DNA of 37,474 nucleotides, taken from Candidatus Colimorpha pelethequi (GTDB taxonomy: Bacteria > Bacteroidota > Bacteroidia > Bacteroidales > P3). Of the stretch, positions 28,713 through 35,390 are shown piece after piece. The DNA is taken from NCBI GenBank assembly GCA_018064245.1, contig JAGHVO010000058.1, positions 1 to 37,474 on the forward strand, in the 5' to 3' direction. The stretch's first letter is position 1. Each line of letters begins with the position of its first letter. The notes beneath the pieces were generated by a model that made no database searches, was not told where the DNA came from, and saw only the letters and a list, made by a program, of their open reading frames with translations. The position numbers and the translations under genes are program-made.

Positions 28713-28734
28713 TTTAGACTTTACAAACCACTAG
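28713..28734. repeat. 22-bp inverted repeat, right arm
   Basis: Exact reverse complement of 28624-28645, ending 51 bases before the LRR gene ATG. Confidence 0.95.
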
Positions 28735-28785
28735 AGGCAATAACCTCAAACAATCCTCGTTTTAATTCAAATATTTAATCCTATT

Positions 28786-30417
28786 ATGATAAATGCACTT
28801 ATAATTGTAGGAACCGTAATCAAAAGCTGTTATAAAAATGTAAAAGGGCATATCGAAATCCCCGACAGCGTGACGGAGATAGGAGTCTGTGCCTTCTATG
28901 ATTGCACCGGTCTCAAAAGCATCAAAATCCCCGACAGCGTGACGGTGATAGGAGACTATGCCTTCAAAGGTTGCACGAGCCTCATGAGCATAGAAATCCC
29001 CAACAGCGTAACGAAGATTGGAAAATGTGCCTTCGAAGGTTGCACTGGTCTCACGAACATCGAAATTCCCAACAGCGTGACGGTGATAGGAGACTATGCC
29101 TTCGAAGGTTGCACCAGCCTCGCGAACATCAAAATCCCCAAAAGCGTGACTAAAAATGCACTTATAATTGTAGAAACCGTACTCAAAAGCTGTTATAAAA
29201 ATGTACAAGGCCATATCAAAATCCCCAGCAGCGTGACGGAGATAGGAGCCTGTGCCTTCGAAGGTTGCACCGGTCTCAAAAGCATCAAAATTCCCGACAA
29301 CGTGACTAAGTTAGGAGACTATGCATTCAAAGGTTGCACCGGCCTCACGAGCATCGAAATCCCCAACAGCGTAACAAACATAGGAAAATGTGCCTTCGAA
29401 GGTTGCACCGGCCTCAAAAACATCAAAATTTCCGACAACGTGACAGAGATAGGAGGCGGATCCTTCAAAGGTTGCACCAGCCTCACGAGCATCGAAATCC
29501 CCGACAGTGTAATGAAGATAGGCGACGGTGCCTTCTTTCGTTGCTACGGCCTCACAAGCTTCGAGATTCCCGACAACGTGACGGAGATAGGAGGCGGATC
29601 CTTCGAAGGTTGCACTGGCCTCACGAACATCGAAATCCCCAACAGCGTGACAAAGATAGGAGTTGGAGCCTTCGAAGGTTGCAGCGGTCTCAAGAGTATC
29701 AATATCCCTAATAACGTGACGATGATAGAAGGACGTGTCTTCTATCGTTGCACTGGCCTCACGAGCATAGAAATCCCCAACAGCGTAACAAACATAGGAA
29801 AATGTGCCTTCGAAGGTTGCACAGGCCTCACGAGCATCAATATCCCAAATAGCGTGACGATGATAGGAGGATGTATCTTCTATCGTTGCACTGGCCTCAC
29901 GAGCATCGAAATCCCTGACAGCGTAACGAACATAGGAGAAGAGTCCTTCTATGGTTGTATTGGGCTCAAGAGCATAGAAATCCCCGACAGCGTGACAAAG
30001 ATAGGAGTTGGAGCCTTCGAAGGTTGCAGCGGTCTCAAGAGTATCAATATTCCTAATAACGTGACGATGATAGAAGGACGTGTCTTCTATCGTTGCACAG
30101 GCCTCACGAGCATCGAAATTCCCGATAGTGTGACGATGATAGGAAAAAGTGCCTTCTCCTGTTGTCGGGGCCTCATGAGTATCAAAATTCCAGATAGCGT
30201 AACGAAGATATATGAAAATGCCTTCCGTGGTTGCACCTGCCTCCAGGAAATACACTGCAGAATAAAACACATCAATGAAGTTTCAATTGTGGGTCATTGT
30301 ACATTCGATGGTATCGACAAATCGCAAGTCGTTATCTATGTTCCAGCCAACACTGAGAATATATTCAGAAATCATTCTATTTTTCAATGTTTTAATACAA
30401 TTATTACTGAGGAATAG
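28786..30417 (+). CDS. BspA-like leucine-rich-repeat protein
   Basis: The 543-residue protein is almost entirely LRR_5 (BspA/Treponema type) repeats of 23 residues with the pattern IPxSVTxIGxxAFxGCTxLxxI. I count 20 units, 19 of them intact. The N-terminal segment (NALIIVGTVIKSCYKNVKGHI) recurs at about residue 125 in place of a normal repeat, so a larger block has been duplicated. The C-terminus (VVIYVPANTENIF) is the usual BspA-type cap. No Sec signal peptide or lipobox is visible, unusual for a family whose members are mostly surface adhesins; the 5' end may have been lost or exchanged. Only the inverted-repeat segment upstream offers a promoter. Confidence 0.92.
   Translation: MINALIIVGTVIKSCYKNVKGHIEIPDSVTEIGVCAFYDCTGLKSIKIPDSVTVIGDYAFKGCTSLMSIEIPNSVTKIGKCAFEGCTGLTNIEIPNSVTVIGDYAFEGCTSLANIKIPKSVTKNALIIVETVLKSCYKNVQGHIKIPSSVTEIGACAFEGCTGLKSIKIPDNVTKLGDYAFKGCTGLTSIEIPNSVTNIGKCAFEGCTGLKNIKISDNVTEIGGGSFKGCTSLTSIEIPDSVMKIGDGAFFRCYGLTSFEIPDNVTEIGGGSFEGCTGLTNIEIPNSVTKIGVGAFEGCSGLKSINIPNNVTMIEGRVFYRCTGLTSIEIPNSVTNIGKCAFEGCTGLTSINIPNSVTMIGGCIFYRCTGLTSIEIPDSVTNIGEESFYGCIGLKSIEIPDSVTKIGVGAFEGCSGLKSINIPNNVTMIEGRVFYRCTGLTSIEIPDSVTMIGKSAFSCCRGLMSIKIPDSVTKIYENAFRGCTCLQEIHCRIKHINEVSIVGHCTFDGIDKSQVVIYVPANTENIFRNHSIFQCFNTIITEE
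29643..29768 (+). repeat. Near-identical internal duplication in the LRR gene, copy 1
   Basis: These 126 bases recur 345 bases later (29988-30113) with two substitutions. The offset equals exactly five 69-base repeat units, a sign of recent in-frame recombination within the gene. Confidence 0.9.
29988..30113 (+). repeat. Near-identical internal duplication in the LRR gene, copy 2
   Basis: Second copy of 29643-29768; it encodes the same residues (GVGAFEGCSGLKSINIPNN and onward). Confidence 0.9.
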
Positions 30418-30484
30418 GGGGAAGGATAGTGGTTATGGGCGTTGAAGGGTATCATCAATGGGTACGTCTGTAGCATGACGTTAT

Positions 30485-30688
30485 TCACCCATTTGATTGG
30501 CACTTCAATTCGTTCACCTGGTCGTCTCCCTTGACCACCTGTTTCTTATTGTTGAATGTTTTTGGGTCGATTTTCCGATTGAGACTGATGAACCGTCTTT
30601 TTCCGTTGATGATAACATAGAGTTCTAGGGGGGACAGACCGTCCCTTGCACTGGACTTTCCTTTCCTACAAACGAAGTTGATTGTCAT
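30485..30688 (-). pseudogene. Truncated tyrosine recombinase (arm-binding domain only)
   Basis: The 67-residue frame starts MTINFVCRKGKSSARDGLSP and matches the first 60 or so residues of the recombinase at 27503 (RDGLSPLEL, then GKRRFISLNRK against GKRRYITLDRR). It then leaves the alignment (NELKCQSNG) and stops. The core-binding and catalytic domains are absent and the reading frame does not resume nearby. It points opposite to the full gene, so the two 5' ends bracket the LRR gene as an imperfect inverted pair. The upstream DNA (TTATTGTTTAA and an AT-rich stretch before the ATG) is also shared. It is either a pseudogene or an exchangeable 5' fragment. Confidence 0.8.
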
Positions 30689-30789
30689 TTTCTTTACAAT
30701 TATTAGTTAAACAATAATATACGAAAGAAAAAGTTGGTCTCAGTTGAGAAAAAGCAGGTCTCAGATTTGGAACATTCTCCCCACCTTGT

Positions 30790-30904
30790 TCCCATTGGGT
30801 GCATAAACCTCTCCGGACGACAGACGGTGTGTATAGTTGTATGATTATCAGTAATCTTTTTCAAAAGATGACACCCACTGAACCGGATTTTCCACCCAAT
30901 GGGA
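30790..30904. repeat. 12-bp inverted repeat pair
   Basis: TCCCATTGGGTG (30790-30801) recurs inverted at 30893-30904, about 90 bases apart. Each arm is itself nearly palindromic around CCCATTGGG. No coding frame is evident between the arms. Confidence 0.7.
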
Positions 30905-31060
30905 GCCTTCTCACCCAGCAGGGGGCCATAAATGAAAAATGCACCGATAATCTTTAAGTAGGCTCAAAATTATTTACATTTCAATATTTTTTTGACAAAA
31001 TAAACCTCAAAATTAGCTATCAAAAGATCTCGAAACAATTCAAAACAGTTTCTAAGTTAT

Positions 31061-31150
31061 GTCGTACCTACGGCACTCTTTTGACGAAACGACTTTTCAC
31101 ACAGGGCTTACGCCTTGTACTATGATATATCGCTCCTACAGAGCTTTTTG
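31061..31150. repeat. Array of three short hairpins (dispersed-repeat-like)
   Basis: Three small stems follow one another: 31061-31074 (GTCGT/ACGGC), 31101-31118 (ACAGGGC/GCCTTGT) and 31132-31144 (GCTC/GAGC). Their loops share a CTAC/TTAC theme. I recall similar short intergenic units as dispersed repeats in Bacteroidales genomes; only one copy lies here. From 30689 to 31674 no convincing complete gene is seen, and the stretch is mainly repeats. Confidence 0.5.
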
Positions 31151-31192
31151 CAACTTACGAAATTTGAATTGCTTATATAATTCGATTCCCCC

Positions 31193-31219
31193 AATATTCA
31201 CTTTTGAAAAGTGAATATT
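31193..31219. repeat. 27-bp palindromic repeat
   Basis: Two perfect 13-base arms (AATATTCACTTTT and its reverse complement) flank a single G. It could be an element end, an operator or a very tight hairpin. Confidence 0.85.
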
Positions 31220-31364
31220 ACAACAAAAATCACTTTTGCAGACGTGGAAATAATGCAAAAAATCTATTGCAAAAGTAATTGCATTTGGGTCTGAAATCTA
31301 TCTCCATAGATTACTATAGCGGCACCAAACAATACGGAAAAACCGTTGAAATTTTATTGAATCC

Positions 31365-31445
31365 TCGAAAAAGTGTTTGTTTTTGTAATTTGAATCATCG
31401 AAAAAGTGTACATTTTGCGATTTATATCGTTGAAAAAGTGCACAT
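31365..31445. repeat. 32-33 bp tandem repeat, three units
   Basis: TCGAAAAAGTGT begins units at 31365 and 31398, and the variant TTGAAAAAGTGC at 31430. The intervening sequences are related (TTTGTAATTTGAA against TTTGCGATTTATA). The short open frame across it looks like a by-product of the repeat. Confidence 0.7.
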
Positions 31446-31460
31446 TAAAGTACAAGCACC

Positions 31461-31585
31461 ATGTACAAAAAAAAATCATAGATCAACTGAAAGGGTTGCG
31501 TATCTCCATGCGGGGATATGTCAATCAGGATAAGATGGAGAACATACCCCTGATCTCAAAATATTTAGTGACATTAAAAAAATAA
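31461..31585 (+). pseudogene. Possible short gene fragment broken at an A9 tract
   Basis: ATGTAC followed by nine A stops after six codons (MYKKKS). With one more A the frame would read on as KIIDQLKGLRISMRGYVNQD and continue to the TAA at 31583-31585, giving about 41 residues. The continuation has protein-like composition, but I cannot name a family. It may be a decayed element gene or a phase-variable small gene. Confidence 0.3.
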
Positions 31586-31586
31586 T

Positions 31587-31638
31587 AACCTTGACGTTGA
31601 CCTTGACCTTAACGTTAACCTTGGCGTTGACCTTGACG
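31587..31638. repeat. Degenerate hexanucleotide repeat
   Basis: About 8.7 hexamers of consensus RAC(C/G)TT (AACCTT, GACGTT, GACCTT and similar) follow one another without interruption. It lies 37 bases past the stop of the 193-aa gene on the other strand and is noncoding in the frames seen. Confidence 0.85.
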
Positions 31639-31674
31639 GAAAGTGTCCCAACTTATTTATAAACATTACTAAAC

Positions 31675-32256
31675 TCAATGTGAATCGAGAAGGCTGATGG
31701 TCATCAGGCCGCCTTTGTTACCGACGATAAAATCGCAAGGGTCGTAGCCTTCACGCTCCAAGTTGAAAAGGTTGAGTGGCTGCAAAAGGATGAAACGATC
31801 GCAATGGAACTTGTCACCGACCTTGATTTTTGACTTTTCAGACTCAAGAACAAGAAACCGGTCCTTGTCCAAATGACGGAGCAGCAATCGACGACCCGGA
31901 TTCCAGGTGATCTCAAATTCCGCACCTTCAGGGATGTCGATGGATTTGATTGACTTCGACCATAAAACCTGACTTGAACGAGCCTCTTCACTTCCACAAA
32001 AGTCACACACGAAAGTTTCCCAGTCAGCATAACCAACATATTGCGACAAAATGTCTAAGGTCGAGTTTCTGGGTTTGCATACTCCATCCACATAGCCCCA
32101 GATGCGCTTCAAAGTTGACACTCCCAAAGTAATATTCAATCTTCCCTGTATGGATCCACAGAGATAAATGAAATCGTTTGAAGTCTGCATCTTATGTCCG
32201 GCAACCTTTTCTACAAGACTCCGCAAGATCGTGATATTCTGACTATAATCGTTCAT
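31675..32256 (-). CDS. Unrecognised protein, possible DNA-binding N-terminus
   Basis: The 193-residue product has no signal peptide or membrane segment. Residues 1-85 look helical; LGVSTLKRIWGYVDG followed by RNSTLDILSQYVGYADWETF resembles the helix-turn-helix-like N-terminus of some Bacteroidota proteins of unknown role. Residues 100-193 are strand-rich (EFEITWNPGRRLLLRHLDKDRFLVLES). It is transcribed divergently from the kinase-LRR gene, with its own promoter element, so it could regulate or be regulated with the kinase; this rests on arrangement only. Confidence 0.8.
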   Translation of the reverse strand: MNDYSQNITILRSLVEKVAGHKMQTSNDFIYLCGSIQGRLNITLGVSTLKRIWGYVDGVCKPRNSTLDILSQYVGYADWETFVCDFCGSEEARSSQVLWSKSIKSIDIPEGAEFEITWNPGRRLLLRHLDKDRFLVLESEKSKIKVGDKFHCDRFILLQPLNLFNLEREGYDPCDFIVGNKGGLMTISLLDSH

Positions 32257-32278
32257 GGAACAACATTTTTCTTCGTTG

Positions 32279-32286
32279 CAAATATA
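32279..32286 (-). promoter_or_regulatory. Promoter -7 element for the 193-aa gene
   Basis: The minus strand reads TATATTTG (TAnnTTTG), 22 bases upstream of the ATG at 32256. No TTTG is found at the usual -33 spacing. Confidence 0.6.
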
Positions 32287-32372
32287 ATAATAAATTGATA
32301 ATTTTCATCCTATTTATAGGTCCATATTTGGTTCAAATACTTTTTGGTTGACCTGATTTTATGTTTTTTTGT

Positions 32373-32380
32373 TATTTTTG
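32373..32380 (+). promoter_or_regulatory. Promoter -7 element for the kinase-LRR gene
   Basis: TATTTTTG matches TAnnTTTG. It ends only four bases before the proposed ATG (32385), so the transcript would be leaderless or nearly so. A TTG lies 22 bases upstream. Confidence 0.55.
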
Positions 32381-32384
32381 CAAC

Positions 32385-34145
32385 ATGAACAATGACAACA
32401 ATAATACTACTTCCAGTTGCATTGACGGCATAGACGAAGGTCACTATTCGCTTGATAGAAACTATGAGCTATTAGACGAAATACCATCGTCAGGCTTCAA
32501 CCGACTCATACGCGCCGAACGCTATGGCAAGCAATTTTTACTCAAAGGCTTAAAGCCAGAATACCTAACGCAATCGCAGTACGTGGCCTTGTTGCAAAAA
32601 GAGTTCGAGATTGCCCTGACGCTCTCCCACCCCAACATCGCACGTATTTACAGTTTCGAAGAGATACCACAGATTGGTCCCTGCATTGTGATGGAGTATG
32701 TTGACGGTCGCCCGTTGGATAAATTCCTGCAAGAGAATCCCTCAATAAAAATGAGGCAGCGGGCAATAAGACAAATGCTTGACGCAATGGCATACTACCA
32801 TTCGTTGCAAGTGGTACACAGAGACCTCAAGCCCTCCAACATTCTCGTCACGCACAACGGCAACAATATCCGTATCATTGATTTTGGATGCTCCGATTCC
32901 GACCAGTACTTGGCTTTGAAGCAACCATCCTATACGCTTGCCTATGCCTCCCCCGAACAAATCGAGGGATCCCCACTCGACTGCCGTTCAGATATCTACA
33001 ACTTCGGACGCGTGCTACAGCAAGTTTTCCCCCGTCGCTATCACGCTGTCAAACGTCGTTGCTGCCGCCACAACCGCGACGCCCGCTATCCCAATGCCGA
33101 AGCGGTTCGTTCCGCCATGTTTGGCTTTCGCCGCTGGATCAAATATGCCCTATTGCTGTTGCTAATCCTTTTTATAGCCATTTCCATCCACACGCTGAAG
33201 CACCTCAATTCCGAGGAGTTTTCCTATCCCATCAGCTCCGATATCGTGCTACGCTGCAAAATCAAAGATTCCAAAGCCATAATAGTAGGCGCCGAGAAAG
33301 TCTCGGGGAGATTGGTGCTGCCCGAGACCATTCGACATTTCGGCCTCAAATTCCCACTAACCGAAATAGCCCCCGAAGCCTTTGCCCATAGCGACAGCCT
33401 TACCCATGTGGTCTTCCCCGAGAATCTACGCTTGATTGACTATCAAGCTTTTTACCATTGTCCCAGTCTTTCCGACACCATCACACTTCCCGTCGGACTG
33501 GATTCAATTGGCGAAATGGTTTTCAATTTTTGCGACAAAATCACCACGCTTGTGGTACGTTCAGCTCGCCTGAAATCAGCCGAATGCAAGAGTGGCGAAA
33601 ACCGTTTTCATCAATGCACCCATCTTCACACAGCCATCTTCGAATCTACTGTCGAGGAGATGTGTCCCAATTTGTTGAACTATGTGTACGAATTGCGGGA
33701 AATCTATGTGGCAGAAGGCATTGACCACATCGGATTTGGCAGTTTTGCCGAGACCTATAACTTGCGTACGTTACACCTGCCCAAATCGTTGCGTTCTCTT
33801 GACCAATCGGCACTTTTTGGATCGGGCATCGAACGACTCATCTTGCCCGACAGCTTGGAAACGTTGGGATGTATGTCGTTGGGCATGCTCTACAAATGCC
33901 ACTATCTTGAGTTGGGTCCTGCCGTAAACCATATTGGCGCTAATGCTTTCTATTGCCTAAAAGCAATTGACACCCTTATCTTCCGTGCAGAAGTGCCACC
34001 TCACTACGTTGACGACCCCTTCCAAGAAATCGCCGACGAGAAACCCAATAGGTCATTCCTCTTCCTCGTGCCAGCCCAATCGTTGGAAGCCTATCGCGCC
34101 GACAGCATCTACGCACGCCTCAACCCACAGCCGATGATGCGGTGA
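32385..34145 (+). CDS. Transmembrane Ser/Thr kinase with C-terminal LRR-like ectodomain
   Basis: The 586-residue protein joins three parts. Residues about 27-240 are a Hanks-type kinase: ATP-anchoring Lys54 (FLLKGLK), a Glu in KEFEIAL, catalytic loop HRDLKPSN (145-152), DFG at 166-168, and SPE (189-191) in place of APE. The glycine-rich loop is degenerate (IPSSGFNRL). Residues 254-270 (YALLLLLILFIAISIHT) form one transmembrane helix, preceded by Arg/Lys, placing the kinase in the cytoplasm. Residues about 290-586 contain degenerate BspA-like repeats (ALTHVVFPENLRLIDYQAFYHC type) and the cap LFLVPAQSLEAYRA, facing the periplasm. The start at 32385 is preferred over 32361, which lies upstream of the -7 element. 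It may sense a ligand or partner through the LRR part; the substrate is unknown. Confidence 0.9.
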   Translation: MNNDNNNTTSSCIDGIDEGHYSLDRNYELLDEIPSSGFNRLIRAERYGKQFLLKGLKPEYLTQSQYVALLQKEFEIALTLSHPNIARIYSFEEIPQIGPCIVMEYVDGRPLDKFLQENPSIKMRQRAIRQMLDAMAYYHSLQVVHRDLKPSNILVTHNGNNIRIIDFGCSDSDQYLALKQPSYTLAYASPEQIEGSPLDCRSDIYNFGRVLQQVFPRRYHAVKRRCCRHNRDARYPNAEAVRSAMFGFRRWIKYALLLLLILFIAISIHTLKHLNSEEFSYPISSDIVLRCKIKDSKAIIVGAEKVSGRLVLPETIRHFGLKFPLTEIAPEAFAHSDSLTHVVFPENLRLIDYQAFYHCPSLSDTITLPVGLDSIGEMVFNFCDKITTLVVRSARLKSAECKSGENRFHQCTHLHTAIFESTVEEMCPNLLNYVYELREIYVAEGIDHIGFGSFAETYNLRTLHLPKSLRSLDQSALFGSGIERLILPDSLETLGCMSLGMLYKCHYLELGPAVNHIGANAFYCLKAIDTLIFRAEVPPHYVDDPFQEIADEKPNRSFLFLVPAQSLEAYRADSIYARLNPQPMMR

Positions 34146-34371
34146 ACAGTGATCAAAGAACCCAGAATTAGACATAAGCAACACATAATCAAATTTTTAC
34201 AAAAGCAAGTAACTGACAAATAGTGATTTTGTGAGCTCCTATCACTTAATAATAAAGATCATTGTCTATATATCAAAACCTATTTATTTGATAAACAATT
34301 TGATAATAGACTGGTGATATATGTAAGAAAGATATTTTTACCCTTTAGGCATCCGTATCAAAAAAAATGCG

Positions 34372-34379
34372 TAAATTTG
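34372..34379 (+). promoter_or_regulatory. Orphan promoter -7 element
   Basis: TAAATTTG matches TAnnTTTG exactly, but no convincing gene follows for nearly 600 bases. The short frame right after it (MVETTKGM) ends after eight codons. Confidence 0.4.
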
Positions 34380-34851
34380 CATGGTGGAAACTACGAAAGG
34401 TATGTAGTTCCCTGATGTGAAAGCATTTGTAAGTCCGAAAAACAGAAATCGCCAATTTCCTAAAAACCTGCGGACAAGATACTGATGCCTTTTTGCTGTT
34501 TCGTATGTTCTCGCAGCCAAGCGTTTACATATTGAATAGCATAGGACTAATGGGTCTTTCGTTCTATTCAGGTTACGGCGTTTGGCGATGCCGAGTTTTT
34601 AGTAGGACTTAGCAACAGAGTTCTATGCTTTCTTTATATGTGTTTAGAACGTCATACTGAGAACTCAAGGCAGAAAGGGTAAGGAAAAATAGCGAAGGAA
34701 ACGAACATTTTGATAGCGTCTTACGACAACAAGTTTGACGCATATTCAGTCCAAGGTCAACAAGCTGCCACCTTGGAATTATGGTCTATTGAAAATTAGC
34801 AACTTGTAAAATGGACCTAAAATGGACCAAAGATGTAATGAAATTAATTTC

Positions 34852-34859
34852 TACCTTTG
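34852..34859 (+). promoter_or_regulatory. Promoter -7 element for the small-gene cluster
   Basis: TACCTTTG matches TAnnTTTG and lies 100 bases upstream of the 113-aa gene, the first gene of the cluster. No clear -33 element is seen. Confidence 0.5.
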
Positions 34860-34959
34860 TAAAAATAAAATTTATAGTCATCAATAAGTATTACGCCTAT
34901 TACAACCGAATGGTTTTACGTGAAATAGAATAACAACTAAAATAAAAATTATAGTTAAT

Positions 34960-35301
34960 ATGCGGTTTGAAGCCACCTCTACAGAAGCCGCCATGGCAGC
35001 CAATGGGAAAATGATCAACGCAGCCACCCCTTGGCATGTGATTGTTGATACGGATAAAGAAACCATCACCATCCGCAAGCGCAATCTTATCTTGATTGGA
35101 GTAGATGAAGAAGTCTATTCTTTTCGCTATATCCGCCGCATTATTATCGACGAGCATCTTATCGGTGCCGACATTGAAATCCGCATCACAGGAGGCACTG
35201 CCAAAGCCTATTGTTTGGCAAAGAAGGACGTCCGGAAAATCAAGCAGATTCTTCTCGAATACAATGCCACAAAGAAAGGCAAAGGAATTATTTTCGCATA
35301 A
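34960..35301 (+). CDS. Small protein of unknown function (113 aa)
   Basis: There is no signal peptide or transmembrane segment. After a helical, Ala-rich N-terminus the centre is made of alternating strands (WHVIVDTDKETITIRKRNLILIG, then YSFRYIRRIIIDEHLIGADIEI) and it ends in a helix (KKDVRKIKQILLEYNATKKG). The strand-then-helix order recalls small PH-like domains, but this is a shape impression only. It is the first gene downstream of the promoter at 34852. Confidence 0.75.
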   Translation: MRFEATSTEAAMAANGKMINAATPWHVIVDTDKETITIRKRNLILIGVDEEVYSFRYIRRIIIDEHLIGADIEIRITGGTAKAYCLAKKDVRKIKQILLEYNATKKGKGIIFA

Positions 35302-35390
35302 TCACCGACTCAAAACAAGAAACACCGATACAAAAAGGAGATTCCCGAAAATCCTATAAAGAGTAGGGACGACACAAAAACATTATCATT

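Larger units (their letters stand above)
34146..34959 (+). other. 814-bp region without a convincing gene
   Basis: No frame here reads like a protein for more than about 60 codons. The DNA after 34380, read from the ATG at 34382, gives protein-like pieces (SYVLAAKRLHIE, GSFVLFRLRRLAMPSF) cut by several stops, which suggests a decayed or multicopy repeat or a structured RNA. A promoter-like element opens it at 34372 and a 7-bp stem (34751-34757 with 34770-34776) lies near its end. A second promoter element (34852) belongs to the next gene. Confidence 0.5.

Noticed and set aside
29311-30270. 319-codon open frame on the minus strand
   Set aside because: It is the mirror of the 69-base LRR repeats and shows the same periodicity without an independent protein signal.
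28786-30417. CRISPR-like regular repeats
   Set aside because: The 69-base period is a coding LRR repeat of 23 residues; there are no unique spacers and no cas genes.
31279-31533. 84-codon frame on the plus strand
   Set aside because: It is generated by the tandem repeat, has no recognisable domain and no promoter or start context.
34338-34520. 60-codon frame on the minus strand
   Set aside because: It has no family resemblance, lies opposite the promoter-like element and has no promoter of its own.
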